Shown here one piece after another: positions 50,156 through 63,608 of a stretch of DNA of 64,000 bases. The notes under the pieces are model-generated. The model was not told the origin of the DNA. It did not search any database and saw only the letters and a program-made list of their open reading frames with translations. The stretch lies in NCBI GenBank assembly GCA_014549065.1, contig JACDOX010000013.1, positions 1,022,233 to 1,086,232 of the forward strand. The letters run 5' to 3'. The position numbers and the translations under genes are program-made. Numbering within the stretch: position 1 is the first letter of the stretch; each line of letters starts with the position of its first letter. The DNA comes from Cardinalis cardinalis. Its lineage: Eukaryota > Chordata > Aves > Passeriformes > Cardinalidae.

Positions 50156-53100
50156 GTAAGTATATGTTCATCTTCCCTCTCATTACATGGAATGTATGGA
50201 GAATGCAAAACCATGATACACTAGCTACCACATCTCTTCTCCTAGACCAGCCTCTCAGAAGCCCAACTCAGACTACAAAAACAGCTGANCATGAAGTTTT
50301 CTTTCTTGAAATTAATTTATTTCTCTGACTTTTGTCTTTCAAAACACTTTGCATATTACAATTAATTTATTTCCATGTAATCTCCTATTATTTTTCCATA
50401 GTAGCACACTTGATGTTTTCTCTAAGAATTACAGTGCAAAGCAGACAAGAAGGAAGCATGTTATGAGAAAAACAACACTGAAAATTCAGTCTTCACATGT
50501 TATTTACTGAAGGGCCAAAGCCAGAGACTTTCCTACTCCATCTCTTTATTGGTGATGGGGTAGGAAAAAAAATTGCATCAGACAACTTCTAAGTGGTTGC
50601 TAACCTCTTACAGTTATTGAAATAGTATGTCACCAAAAGAGATCAATGCAGGACTTTGTGAGACTCACCAGNGTTCTGACTCTGCCACACAAGCCCCACA
50701 ATCCCTGTCATCTGGGACACACTTCTGTTTCCTCTATGGATAACAGTGCAGGTATGTACAGATGATAGGCATGCTGGTTTTAGAGGAACAGTCTTAAAAC
50801 TGTTGTGAAATTAAAATCTTAGTGAAATTCATAGTTCAGTGTCTAAATATTAGAATTACAAAAATAAAAAAATATTTTAGTTTATATAGAATAGAAAAAA
50901 ACCCCCAGCAGTTTCATTACTGGGAGATTGCCTATAAAATTACAGANTTTTTCCCTCTAAAGCATAATTGGAAACAAAAAGGCTGCAGGATTCTTTTTGG
51001 AAAGTGTTGAATAAAGCACTTAAAATTTTCAAGTTCTCCTTTCCAGTTCTTCCAAAAGAAATAGTATGGGAATTGGATTAAATTATCCTTATGAATCACT
51101 TCCAACTTGAGATATTCTATGATTCTATGAATTTAAACCTAAATTAGTGATTAGTTAATAGCCAGCCACTATTTATATCTTTATTATCTTACTTCTGTCT
51201 TGTTTCTCTAGCTATTTGACTTCCAATAATCTAAGAGGGATTTATGGCTTTACTTGCATGAAATTACATACCTGAAAGTATACATCCACTGGCACAATGT
51301 GCTAGCAATCATCGTGGACAATATTCTGCTACATAGAATTGCCAGAAGGCATCCTTATATCTGTCTGTAATTTTTTTTTTTTTTTTGAGGTTACAGGCAG
51401 ACCATGAAGATTTTTAGATGTGTTGCTAGCATACAATCTCTGAAATGCAGCTGCTTTCTGTCTTGTTAGGGCAGAAATGGGGAGTTTTACTGGACTAAGA
51501 AAGAGGGTGGGTAGAAGTTATCTGGAGCTACAAGGGGAAACAGAGGCTCATCATAGACACATCAGGGATGCCATGTCTTACTATTTGCTGTTTGCTTTGG
51601 CTTATCACAGTCCTTCCTGATCCCAGAAGAAATGTCTGAGGACTTTCCCTCACCACTGGCAGCCAAACNGAAGGCCACTGCAGACAGGCAGCATCTGTTC
51701 TGGCTGGGCTCCAGGTGCACACTGCAGAGCTCAAAGGCTCTCTGGACATAGCTCTGCTATCTAAAGGCTTCTACATAATTATGCCTTGCCTATAAAGGCT
51801 TTATCAGTGTGATTTACTCTTTTAAGGGGATCAGGTTTCTTAGTGATGGGCTGAAAACTCAGTTTTTGAAAGTTGATTGAAATGATACAAACTTTCAATT
51901 TTCAGGTTGAATTAAGGCCTACATTTCACAGAAATGTTCTTNTAAATTCTTGTAACAAGGAGCAATGAAGGCACTGGAAAAAAAGTTCCTTTGAAAGACT
52001 GTATATTGAATGAGACTGTGAAAAGGGAGTTTGATTTAAGAAGTGGAAATCCTTCATGCAACAGACAGAGTTTAAAACATTGCCCAATGTTTCTTAACTT
52101 TGGGATTTTGTGCTTCCAAACAAAGAATGTTATATTATAATCCTGTCCATGCAGTTTGAAAAATAATTTTCTGATTTGGCTTATGTATAATTTGATTTTT
52201 GAAATGTTGCTGATAACTCAGGATATCTCTGGAAAGGTTACACACACACCTCAGGAAAGTTCTATTGCAACATGTTTCCAAGCTTAAAAATCTCCCTTTC
52301 TAACTCATTGACACAACCACTGGAAGTTTCTTTTCAGGAAAAAAAATGCAAAAATATAAAAAAAAAGGAATTTTGCAAGTGTTTACTTGTAAGGATATCT
52401 TTTCATTGCCTTGTTTTATAGNTAATGCTTAGTTGACTACTTTTTGATGAATATCTTACAGAGTTTTCTACAGTGTAAATATTAATTAAACAACAGGTAT
52501 TGTGCCATAGGACAGTATAGTTAAAGCAAATTCTTCAATTTTGTTTGCCGTGCCATTATTTTGCCAACACAACTGAAAAATATCTTTTAAATTTTTCAGT
52601 TGCTCTGTCTTTTTGTACACTGGGCTCTCCTACAAGATCCAGCAGATTCATTCCCATGCAATGCAGGGGCTCCCTGAGCAGTACACTCAGGAGGATTATA
52701 ACCCTGTCTTCTNAATTTGTGAATCATCACCAATAAACCTGAGATGCTTTAATTTGTTAAGTGAANTTCCTGTTTCTATAGAAAGCAAGACAAGATAATG
52801 CATCCCACCAAGGTAGAGTACTTCATCAGAGTAAATAATAACACTCAGGTTGTTCCTGGAGCTTGAGCCTGCTAGGGAGGAAATAACTGACTGCTGCACA
52901 AACCGAGGAGCCTCACACAGACAGAAAGCAAACCATTTTATATACAGGAGGAAGAGGACTAAAAGTGATCCAGGTGGTGGGGCTGAGACTGAAAGTGACA
53001 TGCTCATATGACTATGAGAAGATTGAAGTCAGCCTTGGAAGACCTACTAAGATGCCCTTGGCTGAACACTTAGAACTTAGCTCTACTGGGCTTTTTGTAT

Positions 53101-54385
53101 TTACATCCAAAATTAGGCCATTAGACTTTAAGTGCACATGTCAAGACACAGAGCATGTATCCATTCTGCCCATGTGCTAGGCTGGCCAGGGCTGGGCTGA
53201 CAGAGCGCAGTGGCACTGGCATATGGAGCCCAAGGCAAGGTCTTCCACGATGCAAAGGACAAGAGAAAGAGCTCAGTGTGATGTTAGTGATGGAGAAAAG
53301 CTGAATCCTGCTTTTTCAGTGAGATTTGGATTGAGCTAAGGTGGCGGCAGTGGATAAAAGTGTGAGCTTACACCAGTAGAACAGCAGTAGAGATTGCTGG
53401 TCTCTGACACCCAGCAGAACCCTAATGGGACTACATTCTCACTGAATACACTTTCTGTGTCAAAATTATATAGAAGTAATTCCCCAAAGCATTGCGATGT
53501 TCTTTGGACCTATCCACTAAAAAAACGTGAAGTTTCTGAAGGATCACAAACACCAGCCTGGATACCAGTACAATGCTGGTAAAGTGAATTGAGAGCATGC
53601 AGAGGGGGTACTAATTTTAGGAGATTTATTTTCTCTTTTTTCCTTCTAACTAAACTACAAAGTGAACTAAGATACCCTACANAGCTTGTCTTAGGAGAAG
53701 CATACATTTAAATCCAAAAAATATATTTCATAGTTTAAACCATGGTGTTTTTTTCCATTTTCTCTATGTTTTAAAAATGATCATAAATATTTTTTTTGCT
53801 ATCCATCACCAAAGGAAAGATGTACAGGTGTGAAGTTGTTTTGGGACATAATCTTGCTCTGTTTCAGTGAGGGGATGCAGCTGTAGTTATGTACTCTCTG
53901 TGGGTTTAAATGCTGGTAATTGTAAATAAGGGATAATGAAGCTGTTACCTTGTGATTTGTAACAGGAGTTCTGCCAATATATCAATTGCTGGATGAATGG
54001 TCTTGTATCCCTGTTGGAGTCACCAGCAAGACTCCACTAAGCTGAAATCTCTGTTCTGTGGGAGCATGGTGGAGACAGAATACATAAACATCAGGAAAAA
54101 TGAAATGCTAGAGCACACTTAGACAATATGTGACTATTTCATTCTCTAGAAATTGAATTCTAAATGGAGGAAAACCCTGTAGTTAAGGTAAGATACAGAC
54201 AGATCTANTGATAGAGTTTGTCCCGAGAGTAAGTCGGAGACACGTAGGAGCTCATATTGGGATGCTATTTGAGGAAGATTTTTCCTGTATATCGACTAAC
54301 ATGTTTTTAACTAATTAAAATGTTTTATGTGTAATTTCTCCAAAAATATTTCAGTGTAAAAATAGTAAATGTTTCTTTTTAACAG
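50156..54385 (+). other. TFEC: TFEC intron 5
   Basis: This intron interrupts the basic region between Leu and the split Ile codon. It contains a CR1 3'-end fragment (51065-51130) and an 18-base T run (51369-51386). No gene-like content otherwise. Confidence 0.75.
51065..51130 (+). mobile_element. CR1 LINE 3'-terminal fragment
   Basis: Only the last part of a CR1 element remains: AATTGGATTAAATTATCC, CACTTCCAACTTGAGATATT, then CTATGATTCTATGA. It is severely 5'-truncated and lies in TFEC intron 5. Confidence 0.85.
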
Positions 54386-54461
54386 TTGAGAGAAGAAGAA
54401 GGTATAATATTAATTACCGAATCAAGGAGCTTGGCACACTCATCCCCAAGTCTAATGATCC
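54386..54461 (+). CDS. TFEC: TFEC coding exon 6 (basic region, helix 1)
   Basis: This 76-bp exon (acceptor TTAACAG, donor CC|GTGAGT) encodes [20 protein letters not shown] plus KSND, residues 183-206, with split codons Ile182 and Pro207. It completes the basic region: His and Asn from exon 5 and Glu-Arg-Arg-Arg here are the residues that read the E-box in this family. It also holds helix 1 and the start of the loop. NINYR, with Tyr where MITF has Asp, is typical of TFEC and supports the gene assignment. Confidence 0.96.
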
Positions 54462-54715
54462 GTGAGTTCAACTGTCTTTCCTATAATAATGTTTATAGTA
54501 TTAATACAGGAGAAAAGAGACAGTTGTGAATANTGGCTATAGGATTGAGAAATGGGATACAAAATCTTCCATACCAGGTCACTGGCTTAGATCAGACTGT
54601 TGAAGTAACAAAGCTTTGACAGATTTTTTGTGCCTGTTGAAAATCTCATGTGAAAAAATAATAATATGAAAGCAATTTCAGGGTGTTTAAGAGAAACTGC
54701 CACTTAAAGGGAAAA

Positions 54716-54735
54716 CAAACAAGCAAACAAACAAA
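54716..54735. repeat. (AAAC)n tetranucleotide repeat
   Basis: Tandem AAAC units with one AAGC interruption in intron 6, just downstream of exon 6. Confidence 0.8.
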
Positions 54736-57700
54736 AGATAAGCCAAACAGCAGAAAGTCCATCTCTCTGTCCCTGAGCACAATTGTGTGGCGTCTCTGGA
54801 AAAGGAAGTAGTGGTACTTTCAGCTCTTGCCATGGCCCTCTAGTGGGATAACACAAAATTTATGTTGCCACTGTCTGCCCTCAGACTAAGAGAAAAAAAA
54901 AAATCAATTTAAGAGTCTGTAGGCAGAGCATTTTTCAAAAGTCCTCAACTCATTGTAGGAAAAGCACCAGTCCTAAAATGCAAGGATAAAAGTAATAATT
55001 GCTATAATTGCTATAATAATATCATTTTATACTAATGCATATACTTACAGAAACACAAAATGCATATTACTTGAACTATATGTGCATTCCCTTAAAGCTT
55101 ATATTTGTCATCAACAGGAAAAAAGCTGCCTTGGAGAAAAGCCCATTGCAGGATTAACAATAACAATTCAGAGTGATTTTTAATGCAGAACTTTAGCCTT
55201 AGATTTCTCTTGTCACTCAGGGAAGNCTTAAGACAATGCAGCAGCATGATTGTAACTTGCATAAAATTGATTATACAGATTTTGTCTTTGTCATTTGCAT
55301 GTCAATACAGATGTGCATGATACTTCAAATGAAAACATCTATTGATAACTCAGCTTTTTTAACCTTAGGACTAAGGAACTTTTGATTACATTAAGGATTT
55401 CTGCAACAATACAAAGCTGTGTGAGGCTTACACAAGTAGAAGGTTGGCTTTATTTGAAGTGAAGCCACCAGAGAGAAAGTTAACANACTGCATCCATTTT
55501 AGAGAATTCACAAACTCAGAGCCTTCTATAGCATCCACCAAAGATTGGATAAATGGGTATGATTTTTTGTTATTAATATGGAATTAGGTGTTAAAGCTGA
55601 ATCAAAAAGCACTTTAAGTATGTAAATAAAGTTTTGGACATGTGATCCATTGCAAGCAGAAACTGATAGAAGTGTTTTAATTTTGCTGGTGCATCTTTCA
55701 GTATTCAATACCATTTGGGCAAGTAATTGAAAGATTTCTCAGAAAAACAGTGGATGGCACTGTTGGTTTGCAGCTATAAAGCAAAAATAGAAACTGGTAA
55801 TACTGCAATTAGAGATGGGCATGGGGTACAAATTGCAGTTGCACTTTTTGATTGCCTATAAAGGTGTTTCACCTACATATTTTGGTCTGCATTCAGGTTG
55901 ACTTTGTGAACTTAATCAGAACATTAATACCTAGAGTAATCATTTAAGCTTTTCTTAAAATGATTTACCTGGACCTGCAGTTTTGCTTCAGTAAGTGGAT
56001 GATGGACTTCACCCTCAGTTTTTGGTGTTGTTGCCTAATGAAAAAGTTTCAGGTATAGATTTTGAAATTACTGCCTTATCTTGTTTTAGTTTGCAAACCC
56101 ATGACTGAGTTCAGCAGTGTGACCAGACCCAGAGTGATTTATGTTTACAAAAGCACAAGGTGAACTTAAGTATCTCACATTCTGAAGACTGCTGTCTTCA
56201 AAAGGCTGATAATCAGTACTCCTTTGGAAAGCAGGCCTACTGAAAAGCTTTTAAGTTGGTACTAAGAAAAAAAAAAAAAAGCATCAAAACCTGCAGGGCT
56301 TTTGAAAAACCAGTTTGCAACACAATTTTGCTATAGCTTAGTGCAAAGATAAATTAATTCAAAGAAATGTAAGTAGTGTTTTGGTGGGTTTTTTTGTATT
56401 TGTATTTTTAGGCAGAAATATATTAATTTGAACATGTTGTTTTATTGGCTGAGCAGATCAACATTATTANTACCTTTTGGTATGGTCTTGTTTTGCCAAA
56501 TCATAACTCAGCATCCTTATTCTCTCTTTCAGTTCTTGCTTTTTACTTCATAACACCTTACTGTGCCCCCAGTCTGCTCCCTCTTCTTTGAAAGAAAGAG
56601 ATTTATCATGGCTTACAATACTTTATCTGTAACATTTTATCACACATAGCATTTTTGCCTCATATTGATTTCAGAAGATTCTTCTTAAAGTGGAAACTTA
56701 GCTGCAAAAGGAGAAAGCTTACTGATGCTTAGACTAATGACAGAAGAAAATCAGCCTCTGCATTGAAGAGCAAATACTACTATAACTAAGCCATTGTGGT
56801 TAGCATGCCTGTCCCAGATGGCTTGCTTCAAGCAGATTACATTCAGAATCAGAAACAGAAAAGGACATTTTTTTATGCCATTTGGAAACCTTTTGTGATT
56901 TATGTTTCTTAGAAGTGCTGTGTGGGATTTTTATTTCACTTTTGTTTTGTTGGTTATGTAGTGAGCTTGTTTGGCTCCTGCAGAGCTACTGCAGGGACTT
57001 TCTTTTGGCTGGATTAAACCCCTATTCTTTTCACTTTTTTCTTTTTTTCTTAATTTAATGATGAAAAGTGTGGATTACATTACCTAAATGAATGGGTGTT
57101 TTAAGTTCACTTCATCAGCATTAGAAAATGAAGATAAGTGTAAGTTACAAAGAACTATGACTCTTTTGTTTAACTTTCAATGCTTAGATATCCAAGTGCT
57201 AGATGACTCAGAAATGCAAATCAGTTTTAAAGATCAAAATTCAAAGATATAATTTGAAAATGCCAGAAATACTCNGTCATATTTTGCTGAAAAACTCATA
57301 ACCTACTCCTTTAATTATAACTGCCTTTCTATTTGTGTTCAACCTTTCCGAATCNAACTTTTAGGAGGTTAGCAGGATTCCTCATTGTGATGGAGTCTGG
57401 CAATGCCTACACAAGAACAGTTTAATGGTAGCTGGATTTAAATTCCCAGAAAGCTAAATGAGAAAAAAGAATTCCGGTAGTGTTACAGAGGTGGAATGTT
57501 AGGAGAGCTGCTGAGGATTTGGGCAGAAGCAGTGGGTGGCTCTCACTCTTTCCTTTCTGCTTTCTGCACATACCTGTGCCTGACCTCTGTGCTGTCTGTG
57601 GACAGACTCTCTAGCAGCCAGCACAGACACATTCCTTGCAAAGGAAAAGTTTGTGTACACTCATGCCGTTATAAAGTGGAAACTTGCTGCCTCTTTCAGA

Positions 57701-57979
57701 ATAAAACACTGCAATTGTGCAAGTCCTCAAAACAAATACAAAGTCCTTCCAAGTACTNCTTTGAGCAAATTTCTTTAGTTTAAAGCTAATTTCTCAGAAA
57801 CAGGGAGAGAAATGTTCTGCAAAGACAGTTTCAACTTTGTGAATGTATTTGTTGTTAGTTAACTGGCCTGTCTGGCAAACTCTNTAACTATCACACTCTC
57901 TCAAACATTGCTTTTACTAATTAGTTCTAATCTTAGATGACCACGTGCTCCCATCCTTCCTNCAGGAGTTCAGCTTCTG

Positions 57980-58045
57980 TAAACTAGTGAAGCTCCTTTG
58001 ACTTCAACAAAGTTAAATTAATGGAAATGAGCTCAAGATCAGTCT
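57980..58045. repeat. Possible second copy of the same ancient repeat
   Basis: GTGAAGCTCCTTTGACTTCA, then AAGTTAAATTAATGG and GAGCTCAAGATCAG, resembles the other arm of the repeat described at 20889. Degenerate; low confidence. Confidence 0.35.
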
Positions 58046-61000
58046 CTTTTCCATGTTTCGTTTCTCCAATATAGGAAACTCTACTTGGTGAGAGTTACAC
58101 GTTTTGTTCTGGGCATTTGAGTTTTGCAGAGAGATTCAGATGATAAAGTTAAGAGGAGACAAGATTTAGAGACTAATAAAACATGATGTGTTTTTTACTT
58201 TTTTTTAATTTTCCATAAAAATCTTATTATTTTTGACTGGCCCTCGTTAATTAAACTCACTAACATATCTGTGGATTNATAGAAACTTGAAATTACTCTA
58301 CCACATGGGCACACAACAGAAAAGCAACCCTCCTTTGCATCACTTCTGATGACCAGACTGGCAAAACATCTTACTGCTCTCAAATGACTTGGCTTGAATA
58401 TAAAATTTCCCATGTATTTCAGGATTTACAGGATGNTGCCATGCATGCATTTAATAAAAATCATGATTAAGAAGACAAATGCCAAAAAAACAACAACAGA
58501 AAAACACCGAAAACCAAAAAAAATCCAGACCAAAGCAAATTAATAGANCTGAAAGATCAAAATGAAGAAAAGAATTCCTGCCATATCTGAAGATCAGTAG
58601 GTCTATAGCTAAGTTTTTAGAATCAAAACAGTTGAGAATGAAAGTATTTTGTCTGTTTTCATACAGAAACTTCCAATTAAATTTGTAACAACTGCTGGTG
58701 ATTCCTCAATTTTTAAAGGTTTTAAAAATGTCTTTGTAGGGCTTTTCATTTCAGTTTTTATCTCTAAGTGCAATTAACAAATCTCTAAAAAGCAAAAATT
58801 ACGATTTCCTTGTGACATGTTTATAACTTTTCAGGTAGTTTTATTTACACCCAATTTAGAATTCATTGTTTTCAGAGAAATAATGGAAAGCNAATAACTG
58901 ATCAGAGAAATTCTGAATTCCTCTTATGCACTTCTTGTGCTTTGAGTTAATCCATTTTCAAATGTTGAGTTGTTTTTTTCTTCCCATCATTGATGAATCT
59001 GCTTGCCTGCCAGGTCTGTAGAGCTAGATGCATTTCAGACTGTTGGTATGCAGGAATCTCACCTTTACCAGCCCAAATTTGCCTTCATCCTCACCAATTG
59101 CATTGTTGCTCTTCCAGCCCTGCACATCTGCACAGAGCCTCTGCTGCACTGCAGCACTGTCCTGTGGCTGCTGTCTCTGGGCTACAATGAGCGAGGAGTG
59201 CCTGTGATGCAGAATCAGCACAGACACCTTCAGGATTTTCCTTAGATCCTGGTAAAGAGAGACACAAAGTGAAATACACGTTGACTTCTAAGGTCATCAG
59301 CTGTTCCTTTGCTATGTTGCCTTCAGATGCTGGAAGGTTCAACTTCAATATTTTTCANTTAATAAGAATATTCTTTATTTAACCAGTGTATGTACATATG
59401 AGAAGTGATGTAGAGCCATATGTGGGGTATGCACAATGCACAGGCGCACACACACGTGTGTATACAGNTTAAAGAAAAGTCTCTTAAATAACAATAGTAA
59501 CCTCTGCATTTTTATCCTAGCTCTCCATTACAATTTTGCCTCTCAGATCTGTAAATATTACCACAAGAGATATTTATCCATATGTATCTCNTGCAAAAGC
59601 TGACCAGGTCCATCTCTCTGGTAGTTTGAATCCAGGCATTAGTCTTTCAGTGAAGATTTATTCAAAACTACGAAAAAATTGCCATAGAAATAAAAGCTAA
59701 AACTATAAAGGAAACATGAACTAAAAGGAAGCCATATCACAAGATGATATTAAGTGTAATATGAATTAATCTCATCAAAAAATATTTCAAATACAGTCAT
59801 GAATATATGACTTATTCATATGTCAATCAGAAAAATCAACCAAAAAAAATTTTGTCTTATTTTGAATTCATAATTTTTTTTTGTGAAAACACAATGAAAT
59901 ATTTTCTAAATATGTGATATATTAAAATGTTTCTGCTGCTGTTACATTTCCTCAATTATTTTCATTTTTCCAGCTAGGGGTTTATTTCTAATTTCATAGT
60001 ACTATATTTTTAGGTTTGGACCATCAGTTCAAACCTGTCTTAGTTTTGTTTTTAGCACTTTTCAGAGACTAACCTCCACTTTAAGGAGATTGTGTTTCTC
60101 CATACAGCATATATAGCTCATATCTGCAATGGGAGTGGAGAATCCCTGTTTGAAGAGTTCTTGTCCTGATAACTTTATTTATTTTATTTAGCTTCTTTAT
60201 CCAAGAGTGGTCTGGTGTAGACAGACAGACACTTTACTGCCTTTCAAACTCCACAGCAATTTAGTCATAAACAGACACCTCTCAGTATTCTTACCTAACT
60301 TTCTAAAAAGGTGTGGTGGAAATGAAACTGTGACATGGTGATGGCAGTCAAAGATTGCCCAGAAANTACGCATACTAAAAGCTTCCTTAACCTTTTCAGT
60401 TTGAACACAGGTAAGCCATTTGAGAGGAGAATGTCCTCTCCTAGGAGGGCACCTATGGGATGCTGGCAAGAAATTCTGTCCTTCTACCTGCTCAAGAGGT
60501 ACAAGGACAGGAAGGAGAAGGCAGAGGCACTGCCAAGAGATGATTCAGCCATCATGGGAGAGATGTATTCTGCTCTTGGCTCCCAGTCCCACCTCTGGTC
60601 TAGCTTTTTGACCAGGCAATGTCTAAATCAGAATACATACCCAATTATGTTTTGTCATTTTAGACAGGAGGGTAGTAGACAACAATTATTTTCTCTCTGA
60701 CCTCTTCAACCTTTAATTCCAAAAGCTGTGCCTTTCTGGCCTGCAGCACTGAGAGGAGGTGAGGTCCCTGTGTTCAGGAGCCCCGCAGTTTGTGTGTTGT
60801 CCAGAAATAACTGACATTTGAATTTGAGCACTCTTGGATCAAAAAAAGACGTTACTTCCAAATCTCTAGCAAATTACCTGAATGCTGTGGCATGGTTAAA
60901 CACTGTCATGCTTTATCACAACTAATTTTGCATATTCTTCTTAGTGTTTTAAAGTTACTAGCTCCATAAAGTTTTGTCCATAGTAAAGCATCTGGAAAAT

Positions 61001-61083
61001 CTGGGTGGTCTGGGTCCCTAAATCCTGTACCTGCCTGGCTTTTGCACTATACCTTCAGGAGATAAATAACTGCAGAAATCTCT

Positions 61084-61420
61084 AAGGATGCCTAGCCTCA
61101 TGAGGGGAAGTGGAGGGGCAGGCACTGATCTCTTCAATCTCGTGACCAGTGATGGGACTCAAGAAAATTANATGAGGATGAGTCAGAGGAGGTTTAGGTT
61201 GGAAATCAGGAAAAAGTTTTCACCCAGTGGGTAGCTGAGCACTGGAAACAGGTTCTCCAGGGAAGTGGTTATAGTTCCATGCCTGGCAGAGTTCAAGAAG
61301 TGTTTGGACAATGCTCTCAGTCACNTGGTGTGAATTGGGGTGGCCCGTGTAAGGCCAGGAGTTGGACTCACTAATCCTGATGGGTGCTTTCCAACTCAGC
61401 ATATTCTATGATTCTATGAA
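61084..61420 (+). mobile_element. CR1 LINE 3' end, longer copy
   Basis: Recognisable CR1 3' region: CACTGATCTCTTCAATCTCG, GGTTGGAAATCAGGAAAAAG, GTTTGGACAATGCTCTCAGT, GTTGGACTCACTAATCCTGA, then CATATTCTATGATTCTATGA. It lies in TFEC intron 6, sense orientation. The wording differs from the copy at 37606, indicating another CR1 subfamily. Confidence 0.93.
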
Positions 61421-62551
61421 TAAGGGAAAGCGATAATAGCTGGGCATAGAATTAATTTTTTTCTCCATAAATGACAACATGTAAATATATGTCTTTGGAA
61501 GAGGTATTGAAAAAATGACTGTCCCTCCCAACATCAGATTCTTACTCATTTTTTACAACAGCTTTGTGTTGGTTTGGGATCAGAAGCTTGACCAACCTTC
61601 TGCTCAGCCTAAGCAACTTGCAGTGAAGTAGNTAGTTTGGATAAAGCCCATTTAACTGTATATTTAATGCAGTGAACCCATCCTGCATCATAAAATATTG
61701 AAATTTATTAGAAATTAAATATTTTTAGCAAAATTCATTATTGTTCNGAGACCTTACTTAAAAGAATGCATGAAAATTTGATAAATGGATACATGAAAGT
61801 CTTGGACAGTTTAATTTGGACAAGTGTTCTGTTGCTANTGAGGCTGCTTGTAAGCTGGAAGTCAAGCCATGATTTCCTGAATGATGCACAGGTTTAATCT
61901 AATTTTTTTGCAAAGCTTTTATTTTGAGTTGGCGTCTGCTTGTAGCTGTAGATTTTAACTTGCTTTTTAAATTGTTTCAAGATTTTTGAACATGATTTTT
62001 GTCATTCCCTAGTCATTACAGTTATGAAAGTGTGATTTTTCTGGTCTGTCATCAATGAGGAGTGGCATTCAGCACAGATCATTTTTTTCTCTACAAGCGT
62101 AAAAGCAACCTCATTAGTAAGTCAGGTAAAAGGAGTAGTATATTCAAAATGATCTTTAAAAATTTAGGCTTAAGTCCTCAGTAATGTATATTTCCTAGTT
62201 CATTAATGCAGAAATACTGCACATAGATTTTAATCTCAGAGTTAATAATAAAAGCAATTTTCACTAAAAATATAAAAACTGTAATGGTAGAATCATGATA
62301 TTGCATTTAGCTCTCCCACAAAAAGTCACTTTATTACTTTCTTTTGACACTTATTTTCATTCTGGGATTAATTTTACTATATAAGGGCTTCTTAACTATT
62401 CTATTAAAATTTCCATTCAGAAGCAATAATATCTAAGAGTGAATAATAGTCATGTAAATCATTATTTCATATTAATGTAAAAGATTTTGTAAGTTCTTAT
62501 GAATTCTGCTGACATGCACAATTGTGAAAAGGTTATCTCTACATTCTGCAG

Positions 62552-62699
62552 TGATATGCGCTGGAACAAAGGAACTATTTTAAAAGCATCGGTGGAGTAC
62601 ATCAAGTGGCTACAAAAAGAACAACAGAGAGCCAGAGAATTAGAACACAGGCAGAAGAAATTAGAGCATGCTAACAGAAGACTTCTGCTCCGAATTCAG
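62552..62699 (+). CDS. TFEC: TFEC coding exon 7 (helix 2, leucine zipper)
   Basis: This 148-bp exon (acceptor TCTGCAG, donor CAG|GTTTGT) completes Pro207 and encodes residues 208-256, from [20 protein letters not shown] to RLLLRIQ. It forms the rest of the loop, helix 2 and most of the zipper, with heptad hydrophobics through [38 protein letters not shown] agrees with mammalian TFEC (MITF has [20 protein letters not shown]). The ORF continues through the donor into intron sequence, so the stop at 62754-62756 is not the protein end. Confidence 0.97.
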
Positions 62700-63608
62700 G
62701 TTTGTATAAGCGTTGCCATGAACTACAAAGATTTCTCAGTACTTATCCCCCATTAAATTTTGCTAATCTATATAATTTTTCCTCAAATTACGTTTATTAA
62801 AAATAAATTGACTTTGCCTTTTTATTTCTGTGTATATTGGGGAGGGGGTATTCTTTAGATTTCTAGGAAATTTCTTTGATAATTATACTTTACATAAAGT
62901 AACTAGTGCAAAAGTAATAAAGTATTTGTACAAACAGTTTCATTATGCATGTGTTAGAAACATAGACAAATAAAAAAAGAAATAAGTATATTCTTGCAGC
63001 AAAAAATCAATGCTGATCACAAAGTTCCCTTCAGTACTTTAATTCTCCCTTTCAAAGTATTTAATGCATTAGGCTCCCCAGTAAGACTATCTTATATCTG
63101 CTTTTGACACTAAGTGGTAGAATATAGCCTTTCATGGCTTAAAAAGAAAGATTCTAATATAGACACACACCTATGGAAATGGGATGGGTAGATAGGTAGA
63201 TAGACATAAAACTGATCATCTTATATATGTTGATTAACTTGTATATCTGTATAGTATAAGCATTATCAACTAAACAATCTTCTTTTTCTCTGGATAACAG
63301 TTTTATAATGAACTATCAAGTTGCAAAATTTTTCTGCTACCTTCATTGGATTCAGTATGCAATGGTTTTAGAGAGGCTGTCTACCTCTTCTCCTACCGTA
63401 GAATAGTTGCTTAATGACAAAAAGGAATATAAAAACACTTGGCAAATTTTCTTAGATAAAAAATTTATTATTTTAAAATCTAATCTCACAACTGGACAAC
63501 AGGTATAATAAATTTTTATGCATGATTTGTATACTTTCTGCAATGGTTCTGAAGAGACTATTTTCTCTTTTAAAATTGTTGTCTAATTATTTGTGTTTGA
63601 AATGTTAG
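62700..63608 (+). other. TFEC: TFEC intron 7
   Basis: This is a short AT-rich intron from donor GTTTGT to acceptor ATGTTAG. It contains a short GATA-type microsatellite at 63183-63205. Confidence 0.75.
63183..63205. repeat. GATA/GGTA short tandem repeat
   Basis: GATGGGTAGATAGGTAGATA: an imperfect tetranucleotide repeat in intron 7. Confidence 0.75.

Larger units (their letters stand above)
54462..62551 (+). other. TFEC: TFEC intron 6
   Basis: This intron splits the loop of the HLH at Pro207. It contains a CR1 3' end (61084-61420), a possible ancient palindromic repeat copy (57980-58045) and an AAAC-type microsatellite (54716-54735). CACGTG occurs at 57942-57947 and 59453-59458. The open frames at 57496-57783, 59003-59245 and 60335-60700 show no recognisable domains. 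Confidence 0.75.

Noticed and set aside
50014..50328. A 104-codon ORF containing EADTRAMAKERQKK
   Set aside because: Its ends are intron sequence; the real coding part is the 57-bp exon at 50099-50155.
60335..60700. A 121-codon ORF with a charged stretch (RYKDRKEKAEALPRDD)
   Set aside because: No start or splice context, no recognised family, and it lies within TFEC intron 6; chance frame is the simpler reading.
62499..62756. An 85-codon ORF starting [11 protein letters not shown] and containing the HLH/zipper sequence
   Set aside because: Only 62552-62699 is exon. The first residues are read from intron 6 and the last 19 from intron 7; splice sites and paralogue alignment define the true exon.
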